Assembly: GCA_030426385.1 (NCBI GenBank)
Contig: JAUHYI010000011.1
Span: forward strand, 1-64,000
Direction: 5' to 3'
From: Phycisphaerae bacterium
GTDB lineage: Bacteria > Planctomycetota > Phycisphaerae > Phycisphaerales > Phycisphaeraceae
DNA length: 64,000 bases
The notes beneath the pieces are model-generated. The model did not search any database, was not told the origin of the DNA, and was given only the letters and a program-made list of their open reading frames with translations. A program made the translations under genes and the position numbers. Below are positions 55,366 to 64,000 of the stretch, piece by piece. How positions within the stretch are numbered: the first letter of the stretch is position 1; every line of letters starts with the position of its first letter.

Positions 55366-57579
55366 TTAATTTTCCAGCGGGATACGAGTTTTTTCACCAG
55401 AAGACAGATGAACGGGTGGGGCGTTAATGAAAGCTCCATCTTGAACAGGCGCAAGCGTTGGCAGTGGACAGTTGTCACAATAAACGGTCGTCGTTACAGG
55501 ATATCGTGTCGGATTGTGAATCGATAAAAACCCACCGTCAAAATCAACCGAAGCGTTGACGTGATCAAACGCATAGATCAGCCGTTCAGCGGTGTTGATA
55601 TACACGCCCGGGATTTCCGCGCATGTCAACATGCATGAAACTTCAGGCCAACAGGATCCGTAGAATATCTCGCCCACCGCGTTTTCCCAGTCGCTCGTAT
55701 TGACACGTTCATTCATCCAGCCTGACGGCAAATTATTGATGGGTTTGTCAGGCCTGGAAATATACTGGGTGATGTTGTGTGCGATGTTTTGCAGCATTTC
55801 AATGTAGGCATTGTGTCCGGTCATTCTGAACGCTTTCAACAGGCTTAAACCCGAGTGCGTACAGATGCCAGGCGATGAGTGTTTGTTCTGAACATTGGCC
55901 CAGACGCTCCCGGCCGAATGGATACCAAGTCGGCCGAAAAGCGACTCGCGTGGAAATTGAAAGTCATAGTCCATGCACCAGGTCAAAGACAAGTTCGCAG
56001 CCACGTTTATCTTTTCCACCCATGCGGAATCGCCGGTCGTTTCGCCGAGTGTGACCAGAGATTCAAGGATGGCAAAACAGGACTCGCTGTCGGGGCATTG
56101 CAAAATCTCACCAGGGCCGCCCGTGGTTAATCCCTCTTGAATTGCGTTTCGATAATAAAAATTCGCAGCATCGATGGCGACGTCGAGATAGTTGTTTTCA
56201 TTGAAGTATTCTGCGCATTTTGTCAGAGCGGCTGGGATGATACCACCCGCGGATGATCCACCGATGATAATTTTGCCTGTATTTTGATCCACGTATTGCC
56301 CGAATTGTTTATTGTTCGTCCACAATTGAACCAATGCATCCGCCACACGGCGTAGTGCCGTAGACCAATGCGCAGGGATATCGTTGCCATGGCTCGCAAG
56401 CCATTGAACGTGTTTGACCGCATAGTAAAGTGAATCGCCCGTCCGCCGGATTAGATGTAACCGCTCAGCACCATGGTAGGGATAGCAGTTGCCTTGCCAT
56501 TGCGTGCCGTCACTATTGCCGACGCTGTAAAACAAACCGGAAGGTGCGATGCCTTTTGTCAGGATGGTGTTGAGGCTTTGCGTCGAGCGGACTTTAGATG
56601 TTTGGTCGCCTAGTAACAGAAGCGGCCACGATGAAATCAATCCGCCGCACCAACCGCTGCGCCAAGGCCACTCGTTGTTGGCGGAGCGAACAACCTGGGC
56701 ATAAAACTCCCCACCGTCGTACCAGTTTTCGTCATTGTGCTTGTTTTCCAATAATGTCCATGCTTGCGAGAAGGGCAGGTCATGATTTCGCGTGGGCTTA
56801 TCAAGCATCGCTCCGCGCGCATCACGGAACACGCCAAACAAGGTCGATTTTTCATAGGCGTCAAACACGATCACCTGAAGTCGCATCTCAACCGAGGTGC
56901 CGGGTTCAATTTGTGCAGGCACATCATTCGTGGCCGTCCACCCGCCACAACCGCGGTATTGTTGGCCATCGCGGTAGTTCGGCGTGGCGACGATCAGATC
57001 AACATGTGAATCAGCTTGGCGCTCTCGTATATCGATCATGTAGTGACCAAGATCTGAAAGGCTTGGGCAAAAAATCCAGAGTCCTTTTTTCTGTGCTGGG
57101 AAATACACGCCGAGGCCCGGCGTGGTCATGTCGCCTGCGAGCTGTTGAATCATGCCATCGCTCAGATCAAACTCCAAACGTGGTACATCAGTGATCACTG
57201 GCGTATCCATCGGGCAATTTTGTGGATCGGTCAACAACGGAGGGTATGACATGGCCTTGGCAGGGAAGCGATTGCCCGCGTAGACACTTCCCGGAAGTAT
57301 CACGTAATTTTCCCGACTCCACGTTTGCGATGAAAACTTCAACGCAAAAACACACGAGGATTTGGCACGATCTGGACTGCGCGTAAAGGTAGCCTTCAGA
57401 TTTATATGGCCGTCGTGACCTGGAACCTGTGATTCCTCTATGGTGGCCGACCAGTCTTCATTGTGTTCCGATGTGACGGGTTGATAGATGCCCGAACGGT
57501 CATCGTCGATCGCGCGAATGCAAAGCGAGAGTGTCAGTCCGACAGCATCCAAAAAGTGTCGGCTGTGAGTGTTAGTCAT
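55366..57579 (-). CDS. Large toroid-fold (alpha/alpha) hydrolase-like protein, function unknown
   Basis: 737 residues, no signal peptide. The first half (1-300) is beta-rich with a substrate-like cleft (GLGVYFPAQKKGLWIFCPSLSDLGHYMIDIRERQ). The second half (about 300-680) is helical with repeated Trp/His-rich helices (WPWRSGWCGGLISSWPLLLLGD; ESCFAILESLVTLGETTGDSAWVEKINVAANLSLTW; SSPGICTHSGLSLLKAFRMTGHNAYIEMLQNIAHNI), as in (alpha/alpha)6 barrel enzymes. I do not recognise the family firmly. It is probably an intracellular glycosidase or lyase of block D. Two direct repeats upstream suggest AraC-type control. Confidence 0.6.
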   Translation of the reverse strand: MTNTHSRHFLDAVGLTLSLCIRAIDDDRSGIYQPVTSEHNEDWSATIEESQVPGHDGHINLKATFTRSPDRAKSSCVFALKFSSQTWSRENYVILPGSVYAGNRFPAKAMSYPPLLTDPQNCPMDTPVITDVPRLEFDLSDGMIQQLAGDMTTPGLGVYFPAQKKGLWIFCPSLSDLGHYMIDIRERQADSHVDLIVATPNYRDGQQYRGCGGWTATNDVPAQIEPGTSVEMRLQVIVFDAYEKSTLFGVFRDARGAMLDKPTRNHDLPFSQAWTLLENKHNDENWYDGGEFYAQVVRSANNEWPWRSGWCGGLISSWPLLLLGDQTSKVRSTQSLNTILTKGIAPSGLFYSVGNSDGTQWQGNCYPYHGAERLHLIRRTGDSLYYAVKHVQWLASHGNDIPAHWSTALRRVADALVQLWTNNKQFGQYVDQNTGKIIIGGSSAGGIIPAALTKCAEYFNENNYLDVAIDAANFYYRNAIQEGLTTGGPGEILQCPDSESCFAILESLVTLGETTGDSAWVEKINVAANLSLTWCMDYDFQFPRESLFGRLGIHSAGSVWANVQNKHSSPGICTHSGLSLLKAFRMTGHNAYIEMLQNIAHNITQYISRPDKPINNLPSGWMNERVNTSDWENAVGEIFYGSCWPEVSCMLTCAEIPGVYINTAERLIYAFDHVNASVDFDGGFLSIHNPTRYPVTTTVYCDNCPLPTLAPVQDGAFINAPPVHLSSGEKTRIPLEN

Positions 57580-57639
57580 CGAATGGGCCTACGGTTTGTT
57601 TGAGAAAATTTAAAGAGAATAGTAAGTCACGCCCAGTGA

Positions 57640-57677
57640 TGTTCAGACATTCCATGAACATCTCAAGACATTGCATG
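57640..57677. promoter_or_regulatory. Direct-repeat regulatory site AGACATTNCATG x2, 21 bp apart
   Basis: AGACATTCCATG (57645-57656) and AGACATTGCATG (57666-57677) are direct repeats exactly 21 bp apart, two helical turns. The spacing is the classic one for AraC-family activators. TGTTCA and TGAACA (57640-57660) also form an inverted pair around the first unit. The site lies about 60-100 bp upstream of the start of the leftward gene 55366-57579, so the AraC/XylR-like regulator at 43679 is a candidate binder. Confidence 0.5.
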
Positions 57678-57702
57678 TATGGTCTAGCGTTTGCTTTGCC
57701 AT

Positions 57703-59349
57703 TCAGTGCGGAACATATTCAAAGTTGCGATGGCCTGGATTGAAACGAGACACGCCACATTTGTGTTGCACGACGAAGGCTTTGTTCAATGCTTGATTTT
57801 CAGAGTTGCCATGCGGTGAAAGATCAATCCTTTGGATCGCATCACTATCAATGATACCGTCGTGCAACGAGGAAGCTGCATAGTTTTCAAAAGCAGTTTG
57901 GCTATTTCCAACTAGTAGATTTTCTGCGCGTGCGATTAATATTTTTCCGCCGCCTTCAATGAAACCGAGTAAGGTTTTTGCGGTTGTCTCGGGCAGATGA
58001 TGGGTTAGCAGAAATGTAAGTCTGGCAATATCCCTCAAGCAGCCATCCTGGATCATAAGGTGATCAACAATCGCATAATCCAATGTCCATCGCAGCGCGG
58101 CTGCTCGTTCGGAAAACAGGCTCATCGCATGTGGATTGTCATCACACAGGTTTTCGAGGAGCGGGTAGTACACCGCATCGTCACATTGCGGAAGGTCGAC
58201 CACCATTTGGGGCCAAAGCTTGCGGTAGGTAGAACTGGCACCATAGATGTTGGCCGGATCGTCATGCATCAGGCAGGAGCCATTGGCGATATTCTCGTAT
58301 ACCACATTGGCGGCATTGTCTTCTTCAAGTACAAGTGCGGATTCAGCTCCAAAATCTGCGCCGTAAAAATGTGCTGCTGATGAGATACGCTTTGAGAACA
58401 GATTGCTTTCTTCAAACGTGTGAGTAATTCCGACGCCTGTCCATCGACAGATCATGTTGTACTTTGATGCCGCCTTCACAATTTGCGATTTAATCTGGCC
58501 CGTATAGGGCCCTTCGTCGGGAAATCCGATCGGCAACACGCCTTTGGTCGTGGGAAAGGATTCGCGAAACACACGGCAAGCCGATTCGCAAAACTGCGTC
58601 ATGGATTGGCAATACCAATTCTGAAAATCCATGCGTTGGTTCAGTGAATTGCCCGTAAACGGCAACGATGGCATCAAGTTGTCGCTGAAGTTTTGGAAAC
58701 AAGTATTCCACCATGCATTCAACGCTTCGATGTCATCGTGGTAGTGGTCTTTTAGAAAATTTTGATAGCTCTGTCGCGCCTGTGCATCGCCCGACCAAAG
58801 GCCGTGGTGGTTGTGTGGCGGCGAAAAGGTGTAGTAGTCGATACCGCTTGGCACGGCTGATTCACCGAAATCTCCTGTGCAACAGAGCACGACAGATTGG
58901 ATCGTGTCACCAAATTTATCACGCACCAAACGATAGAGTCGCTGGTATTGCTCAATCGTTTTGGGATCCCATATCGATAGGATGGTGGAGTCACAATCGT
59001 GTTCAAGACAACGGTATCGGGCGTGGGCAAACTCTGATTCGATATACCACGTCGGCGGATGATGAAACCAGGGAAACATGCCGACTTTCAAGCCAGCTGC
59101 GAGAATCTTATCCACGCAGGATTCGAAGCCTGACCAATCAATTTGGCCCTGGTGTTTTTCAATCTCGCACCAGACCAGCCGTGTTTCCACGACTTCGATT
59201 CCAGCGTCTTTCAATGCGATTAGATTGTCTTTTTCCAATGTGCCACACAAGCCGTTGTCGATAACCGCGATGGAGCGAGGATGGTCTTGCTTCAAATGTT
59301 CAATTGGAATATGCCGCGTGTGAAACGCAGGTTTTCTGATATTACACAT
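57703..59349 (-). CDS. GH42-like beta-galactosidase family protein
   Basis: 548 residues, no signal peptide. The barrel starts ALKDAGIEVVETRLVWCEIEKHQGQIDW and MFPWFHHPPTWY, typical of GH42 and clan A. A likely acid/base Glu163 sits in CTGDFGESAVPSG and a candidate nucleophile in DFGAESALVLEE (about 343-354). An amidotransferase-like domain follows (about 390-510: LPETTAKTLLGFIEGGGKILIARAENLL). It is shorter than classic GH42 enzymes (about 650) and lacks part of the C-terminal beta domain. It probably trims galactosides in the cytoplasm. Confidence 0.75.
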   Translation of the reverse strand: MCNIRKPAFHTRHIPIEHLKQDHPRSIAVIDNGLCGTLEKDNLIALKDAGIEVVETRLVWCEIEKHQGQIDWSGFESCVDKILAAGLKVGMFPWFHHPPTWYIESEFAHARYRCLEHDCDSTILSIWDPKTIEQYQRLYRLVRDKFGDTIQSVVLCCTGDFGESAVPSGIDYYTFSPPHNHHGLWSGDAQARQSYQNFLKDHYHDDIEALNAWWNTCFQNFSDNLMPSLPFTGNSLNQRMDFQNWYCQSMTQFCESACRVFRESFPTTKGVLPIGFPDEGPYTGQIKSQIVKAASKYNMICRWTGVGITHTFEESNLFSKRISSAAHFYGADFGAESALVLEEDNAANVVYENIANGSCLMHDDPANIYGASSTYRKLWPQMVVDLPQCDDAVYYPLLENLCDDNPHAMSLFSERAAALRWTLDYAIVDHLMIQDGCLRDIARLTFLLTHHLPETTAKTLLGFIEGGGKILIARAENLLVGNSQTAFENYAASSLHDGIIDSDAIQRIDLSPHGNSENQALNKAFVVQHKCGVSRFNPGHRNFEYVPH

Positions 59350-59418
59350 GTTCTACTTCTCTTGTAATTCCCAGATTGGGCGTCGCGTTCGATGTATGGT
59401 GTGTAAAAACGTTCGGGG

Positions 59419-60600
59419 TTACCATGCCTTGCTTTCTTCGGCAACGAACAGCAATGCACGAGGGACGTGATAGCAACCTTTCCATCGCCCGCCTTTGATG
59501 TCGAGAATGCGTTGGCCTTGACGATTGAGATAGCCAAACCATTCACCGTGTTCGTCATCTCGATAATGCTTCGATATGTATTCGTCGAGGCGAGTCATCC
59601 ACGACAAGAATCTTGGATCATGGGTATGTGTGTACGACATCGCCAACGCGATCATGGCTTCGGCATGACCCCACCACATTTTTTGATCCCATTCGATTTG
59701 ATATAGCGGCTTACTCTTGATGTCTTGGCGGTAAAAAATACCATCGAATTCACGATCCCACCCGTATTCGATGGTGGAGAGTACCAGTGCGGTGGCGGTG
59801 GCTATGTATTGCTGATTCCCGAGTATTCTGGCAGCGGCGATGACCATCCAGAGTGTCTCGAGGCCGTGCCCCGGATTGATCATTCGTCCTTCCGCGCAAT
59901 CCATGAATCGACCATCGAGTGGGGCGTTCTCGTAGAGGACTTGTGCATCTTCGGCCACGAATGACGACAAGACTTCGCTGACACATTCTTCCAATCGATC
60001 TAAGCAAGTCTGCTTTTCCAGCATCCAATCAAGTTCGATCAGAAGATTGAGATGAATCATTCGCAACGAAAGACTTTTCAGTGGACGCGAGCCCGGCACG
60101 ATTTTGCTGTAGATTCCCTTGGGATTGGCTAGCTTCAGCACAAAGCGATTGTAAGTCGTGGCGGCGAGTTCTTTGCATCGCTCATCGCTGGTCGCGCGGG
60201 CATACTCCGACAAAGCCATCGCCACAAACGCATCCGAAAAAATACTAAACGGCTGCATCAAGGGTTTGCCCGTTTGATCAAGTGCGTAATACCAATCGCC
60301 GTTGTTGTTTCTCGCATGATCGAGCAAGAAATCAACGCCCGATTTAGCGGCTGTGATCCACGCGTCATTGCGTTCCATTGGTTCCAGACGGTGATGCAAA
60401 GCTGACAGCATCCACACCTGGCGTGCCTGTAGCCAAGTATATTTTTCTGTGTCAAATACTTTGCCAGTACGATCGAGACAAGTCAAAAAACCGCAATGCT
60501 CTGTGTCGATTGAATGCGACATCCAAAACGGAATCACCGATTCAATTAACTGGCGGGTATATTCTTCGCCCAAGCATAATGTCTCGCTTACGGAGTTCAT
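59419..60600 (-). CDS. AGE-family sugar 2-epimerase (N-acylglucosamine 2-epimerase-like)
   Basis: 393 residues, the usual length for the family. The (alpha/alpha)6 barrel motifs are present: CLDRTGKVFDTEKYTWLQARQVWMLSALHHRL at the start, INPGHGLETLWMVIAAARI with the catalytic-type His, QKMWWGHAEAMIALAMSY with the second key His, and GEWFGYLNRQG near the end. Members epimerise N-acylglucosamine/N-acylmannosamine, cellobiose or mannose. It starts within the stop of the SIS gene (ATGA overlap), so it is translated with it. Together these suit amino-sugar or nonulosonic acid use. Confidence 0.88.
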   Translation of the reverse strand: MNSVSETLCLGEEYTRQLIESVIPFWMSHSIDTEHCGFLTCLDRTGKVFDTEKYTWLQARQVWMLSALHHRLEPMERNDAWITAAKSGVDFLLDHARNNNGDWYYALDQTGKPLMQPFSIFSDAFVAMALSEYARATSDERCKELAATTYNRFVLKLANPKGIYSKIVPGSRPLKSLSLRMIHLNLLIELDWMLEKQTCLDRLEECVSEVLSSFVAEDAQVLYENAPLDGRFMDCAEGRMINPGHGLETLWMVIAAARILGNQQYIATATALVLSTIEYGWDREFDGIFYRQDIKSKPLYQIEWDQKMWWGHAEAMIALAMSYTHTHDPRFLSWMTRLDEYISKHYRDDEHGEWFGYLNRQGQRILDIKGGRWKGCYHVPRALLFVAEESKAW

Positions 60601-62390
60601 TGGATTACACCCAGTTTTCGCAATGCTGTGGCGGCTGGCGATGTGGTTCGGCTACTTGTATCGCCTGTCGTGGCTAATTCAGAAATGGCGACATGCAACG
60701 CATCGCAAGCATCTTCATAGCTGATCTGAGCAAGTTCCGAGACGATGCGCGTGCCGCGATCGATCAGTTTCTTGTTGGTCGCTTCGGCAAAAACCATCCA
60801 GTTACCCATCACCCGTCCCATCATCACCATCGTTCCCGTCGACAGGCAATTGAACACCAACTTAACCGCGATGTGTGTCCATAGACGCATGGGGGTTTCG
60901 GGTAAGCCACATGGGATATTGATCACTTGGTCCGCGTATTTGTCGGCACATGATGATCCAATCGCAAGAAGCGCACAATGGCTGTAGTGTTTGGACATCG
61001 CGGTATATTTCGCGACAAATTCGGCATCGGCAGGCGCGTTATCACGGAGTTCTTCTCCAGCCAGGCAAGCCACCAGGCATGACGTTGGTCCCTGCGTTCG
61101 GGCATTGCCGTTCTCAGTGCCGATGGTGAACTTCAGGATTTCCGCTTCGTTGATCTTTGGCGGAGATGTTTTGAGTTTTTCGGAAATGTCTAAACTTGCA
61201 TACCTCGATGCGTCCCATTCCAATGCCCGGATTTCGCGGCCGAGCATGCGCTTCCATGTTGTTGTTGTCGTGTGCAACGGGTTCTTGGCAAATGCCCAGG
61301 ATTCTTCAGCTTCGGGATGGTTTTGCTTTTTGAATGGAGGCAAGCAGAACGTTGGCGCGCGTTCGGTGGTATCGGTCAGAATATCCAACAGGTATTCATC
61401 GGCGGCATACGTCACATAGCCGCCGGGACGATAGGTATCGGATTCAAGTTTGATTGCCGTTGCCATGCCTGCGCAGGATTTGTCTGCGGATAGATCGTGA
61501 ATCAATTGGCGATACTCGTTGAGATAATCTGTCGGAGTGCGGGCGAGCATGACCTGAGTGTCGGCATCGATTGTGGACATGTGACGTTTGAGGATTTCCG
61601 CTATGGCCAGTTCGATTGCGCTGCCTACCGCGATCTGTTCCATGGTCGTCGCTTGCATTCGAGTGGAACCGGCCACAGCCATTGGGCCTGCACTGAGATC
61701 GAGGCTTACCACGCTGTCGTGGTTAATTAGATCGCGCGAACGGGCCACATGTTCACACAGAATTTCTTTGGGGTTGTTGAAGACGAAGCAAACGCTTGCT
61801 CCAGCTTCCACGCCTCGCCATGCCGCACCAATGACAAATGATGTTTCGCCGCCTTCGGTGATCGCGATAACCAAATCTTTGTCAGAGATCGGATGCTCAT
61901 TGAGTTGGTGCCATCCGATTGTCGCGAAATCTTCAAACCCCTCGACCGAACGAATGAGGGCATAGTCGCCGCCTGAGATGACGGAAACCATGCTTGCTTC
62001 ATAGCGAGTTGCGTCAGCTTGTGACAACTTGCCTTGTTCGCGTAACTGTTGCCAGTATTTGCGCCACGACGCTTCGAGCAAGATAGATAGTCGACCCGTG
62101 GCACCACAGCCCGTGAGATACACGCGGCCGCCTGATGTGACCACCCGAACAATGTCGGCCAACAGTTTCGAATATTCCTCGCTGGTAAGAACTCGTTCGA
62201 GCGCATTGACCAGCGCCGCATCCACGGACAGCAACATCTTGACGCCGTCTTCAATATTTTCATCAAAGACGGTGGAAAGATTGGCTGTCGCAGGATTCGA
62301 CATCTCGGTTGGCAACATGCCAAGGTGAAAAGCCTTTTCATGTTTGACGAATGCGTCTGCCTGTTGCGATGGTGTGGTTAACGTACTCAT
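60597..62390 (-). CDS. Double SIS-domain protein, MurQ/GCKR-like
   Basis: 597 residues from ATG 62390; an ATG at 62453 would add 21 residues. The first SIS domain has YLTGCGATGRLSILLEASWRKYW, VIAITEGGETSFVIGAAWRGVEAGASV and PMAVAGSTRMQATTMEQIAVGSAIELA, as in MurQ (N-acetylmuramate 6-phosphate etherase). The second half has another SIS-like unit, and KLVFNCLSTGTMVMMGRVMGNWMVFAEATNKKLIDRGTRIVSE matches the MurQ end. MurQ is about 300 residues; this doubled form resembles the GCKR (glucokinase regulator) line. It may be an etherase or a sugar-phosphate sensor. Coupled to the AGE epimerase downstream. Confidence 0.8.
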   Translation of the reverse strand: MSTLTTPSQQADAFVKHEKAFHLGMLPTEMSNPATANLSTVFDENIEDGVKMLLSVDAALVNALERVLTSEEYSKLLADIVRVVTSGGRVYLTGCGATGRLSILLEASWRKYWQQLREQGKLSQADATRYEASMVSVISGGDYALIRSVEGFEDFATIGWHQLNEHPISDKDLVIAITEGGETSFVIGAAWRGVEAGASVCFVFNNPKEILCEHVARSRDLINHDSVVSLDLSAGPMAVAGSTRMQATTMEQIAVGSAIELAIAEILKRHMSTIDADTQVMLARTPTDYLNEYRQLIHDLSADKSCAGMATAIKLESDTYRPGGYVTYAADEYLLDILTDTTERAPTFCLPPFKKQNHPEAEESWAFAKNPLHTTTTTWKRMLGREIRALEWDASRYASLDISEKLKTSPPKINEAEILKFTIGTENGNARTQGPTSCLVACLAGEELRDNAPADAEFVAKYTAMSKHYSHCALLAIGSSCADKYADQVINIPCGLPETPMRLWTHIAVKLVFNCLSTGTMVMMGRVMGNWMVFAEATNKKLIDRGTRIVSELAQISYEDACDALHVAISELATTGDTSSRTTSPAATALRKLGVIQ

Positions 62391-62587
62391 GGGGTGAGCC
62401 TGTTCGTTTAGAGTTTGGAGTGTGGGTAACGCGGGTGGCTGGTAGATTGACATGCACCACCCGCACCTGTTTCAAGGTGATAAGGGTAAGAATGCTGTTG
62501 CCTTTATCTGTCAGAATCCCGGAAGCTTTGCCCTGGATTTTTGTTTTGCTTTGGTTTAAGTGTTGCGGAGTGTACGGTGGCAAGGCC

Positions 62588-63316
62588 TCACCAGTGAATG
62601 GGGGCATACGCTTCGTCTGAATGGATGAACTTCACATGGCCGTCCATGAACAGGAAGTTTCCACCAGTCACGCCGTCGTGGTATTTGGATAAGTAAGGCG
62701 CGTCGCCGGACAGAGGTGCCAGGGGTCGGCCATTAAAGTAGTAATAGTCATTGATGACGCAGCCGACGGATCCCGTGAGTCTGATGTTGTAGTAATTGTG
62801 CCACTCGGTCATGATGAATCGCGTGCTAAGGTCCGTGAAGTCATCTCTGAAAATCGGCTTGCCATACGCCAATGCGTCCCCATAAAAATTCGGGAAGTAA
62901 AGCATTGAGTAGCTTCTGGCAAAGCCGCTTCTTCGTTCGATTTCATCGGCAGGGCACAGGTAAAGATCTTCGCCGCGTTCGATCGGGTCCGCCGCCGTTG
63001 GGACCGCGGGCACTTTTTTACCCGCATACTCTTGCAGGCTACGATCCCAGGTCACTACATCTGCGGGGTCCCCGCCTTCATTGGCAATGCCAGCAGGCAG
63101 ATACCCGTAAGTGTCCGAGGCATAGGCCTCCATCGCGATGCCGACCTGACGGATGTTTGATCGGCATGCGGTGGTTAAGGCCGTTGATTTTGCACGGCTC
63201 AAAGCGGGCAACAAAATTGATATGAGTAACGCAATGATCGAGATGACCACCAGTAATTCAATCAATGTAAAACCTGATTGCCGCTTTGATTTTGATGTAA
63301 CTTTATTTTTCATCAT
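62588..63316 (-). CDS. Pseudopilin with C-terminal DG motif (DUF1559-like)
   Basis: About 242 residues. ATG at 63316 starts [44 protein letters not shown], a normal prepilin leader; longer in-frame starts would run 44 codons further back into a region without a leader-like sequence. SNIRQVGIAMEAYASDTYGYLPAG follows, then beta-rich sequence, and FLFMDGHVKFIHSDEAYAPIHW at the end. It is transcribed after the PEP-CTERM gene at the window edge, giving a third pair with the same order as the other two. Confidence 0.88.
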   Translation of the reverse strand: MMKNKVTSKSKRQSGFTLIELLVVISIIALLISILLPALSRAKSTALTTACRSNIRQVGIAMEAYASDTYGYLPAGIANEGGDPADVVTWDRSLQEYAGKKVPAVPTAADPIERGEDLYLCPADEIERRSGFARSYSMLYFPNFYGDALAYGKPIFRDDFTDLSTRFIMTEWHNYYNIRLTGSVGCVINDYYYFNGRPLAPLSGDAPYLSKYHDGVTGGNFLFMDGHVKFIHSDEAYAPIHW

Positions 63317-63422
63317 AAACCGTCCAACATAACCCCGTGAAACTTTATGACTGGCGCTGAACACTTTTGGGTAATGTCTTGGACATTGACCTGTCATGTC
63401 AGCACATGAAATCCTTTTCGAT

Positions 63423-64000
63423 TCAGGCACGACGACGGCGGCTGGCACAACCGATCAGACCACAGGCGAGCAGGCCCAATGCCGCTGGTTCAGGCACAGA
63501 GGCGCCCGTGTAGTGATTCAAAATATCTGTTGGAGTTAAGGCTTCATCATAGATCGCCACTTCATCGATTCGACCGCCCCACGTTGTGCCAAAGCCACCA
63601 CCGACGGCCGAACCGATCCAGAAGTTCGCATTGGTTTGAATCGGCGCGTCGTTGCCGCTACCGAGTACCCAGGACCCTGTGATCGCAGCGCCATCGATAT
63701 AGGCAGCCAGACTGCTACCCGTTCCGAAGGTGAAACTGATTGCCAGGTGGTGATACGCCAACTTGGTGAATTCCGTATCACTACGCCACAAGTGGAACGC
63801 ATTGTCGGCCGCATTGCGATACATGAATTCCAACTTCAGGCCTGTCGTTCCTGAGCCCGTGCGAATGGCGTAACTCAAATCGGTGTCAGATGCACCGACG
63901 CGACCTTTGCCCACGACATGGCCCGACGGGATGTTGCCTGCCAACACCCATGTTTCGAGTGTGATTCCATCGCCGTTACCAAAGTCCAACACACTGCCGG
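63423..64000 (-). CDS. PEP-CTERM protein with LamG domain, 5' end cut by window
   Basis: The frame is open to the window end. Visible are about 192 residues: a LamG/concanavalin domain (ITLETWVLAGNIPSGHVVGKGR; GLKLEFMYRN; HLAISFTFGTGSSLAAYIDGAAITGSW; GRIDEVAIYDEALTPTDILNHY) and the tail ASVPEPAALGLLACGLIGCASRRRRA with all three PEP-CTERM parts. It should be exported and processed by an exosortase. It lies upstream of a pseudopilin and head of block D. Confidence 0.9.
   Translation of the reverse strand, partial: GSVLDFGNGDGITLETWVLAGNIPSGHVVGKGRVGASDTDLSYAIRTGSGTTGLKLEFMYRNAADNAFHLWRSDTEFTKLAYHHLAISFTFGTGSSLAAYIDGAAITGSWVLGSGNDAPIQTNANFWIGSAVGGGFGTTWGGRIDEVAIYDEALTPTDILNHYTGASVPEPAALGLLACGLIGCASRRRRA

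Overview
The window looks like a chromosome segment from a planctomycete, most likely of the Phycisphaerae type. Pointers are PEP-CTERM surface proteins, pseudopilins with a [14 protein letters not shown]-terminus and a C-terminal DG motif, a methanopterin-dependent C1 enzyme (MtdB), an accessory SecA beside an M50/HlyD membrane fusion protein, and a large suite of glycoside hydrolases plus a sulfatase. No taxon can be fixed from sequence reading alone. I count 42 protein genes (two cut by the window edges) and one tRNA.

Left part (1-19.9 kb), mostly core genes. Three co-directional genes (3-5013) encode a HlyD-like adaptor, a PqqD-like/M50 zinc protease/HlyD fusion and a short SecA-like ATPase. 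Together they look like a dedicated, poorly described export or membrane-processing machine. Then come a primase-like protein, a Na/Pi symporter with a PhoU tail, mtdB (flanked by two copies of a small inverted-repeat element), dnaA with a probable oriC behind it, a GNAT acetyltransferase, a secreted protein of unknown function, prmC, a glycosyltransferase, panC, two divergent membrane proteins of unknown function and tRNA-Asn with a strong terminator.

Right part (20-64 kb), a carbohydrate-use island. Block A (20042-24097) has an amidohydrolase divergent from a FadR/GntR regulator, a BNR sialidase-like protein and a DapA/NanA-family aldolase. Near-identical 11-bp palindromes (AAATGNCATTT) lie in the promoters on both sides. 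Block B (24456-43675) has a PEP-CTERM protein, a pseudopilin, two giant GH42-like secreted enzymes, a deacetylase-like protein, a GH43/32-like propeller, an enolase-superfamily dehydratase, a GH38-like protein, an SDR dehydrogenase and a second DapA-family protein. Block C (43679-55340) has an AraC/XylR-type regulator divergent from a second PEP-CTERM/pseudopilin pair, a GH16 enzyme, a double FAD oxidoreductase, a GH106-like hydrolase and a sulfatase. Block D (55366-64000, leftward) has a third PEP-CTERM/pseudopilin pair, a MurQ/GCKR-like SIS protein overlapping an AGE-type epimerase, a GH42-like enzyme and a toroid-fold protein.

The genes fit a scheme in which a complex, probably sulfated, glycan is cut outside or at the surface, and acidic or amino sugars are then oxidised, epimerised, dehydrated and split by aldolases. 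No sugar transporter is visible in the island. The repeated PEP-CTERM + pseudopilin pairing beside each catabolic block is the most striking architectural signal. Dispersed low-complexity G-rich micro-repeats (core ATGTGGGGG) occur both between genes and in frame inside linkers, including one inside the DnaA ATPase domain.
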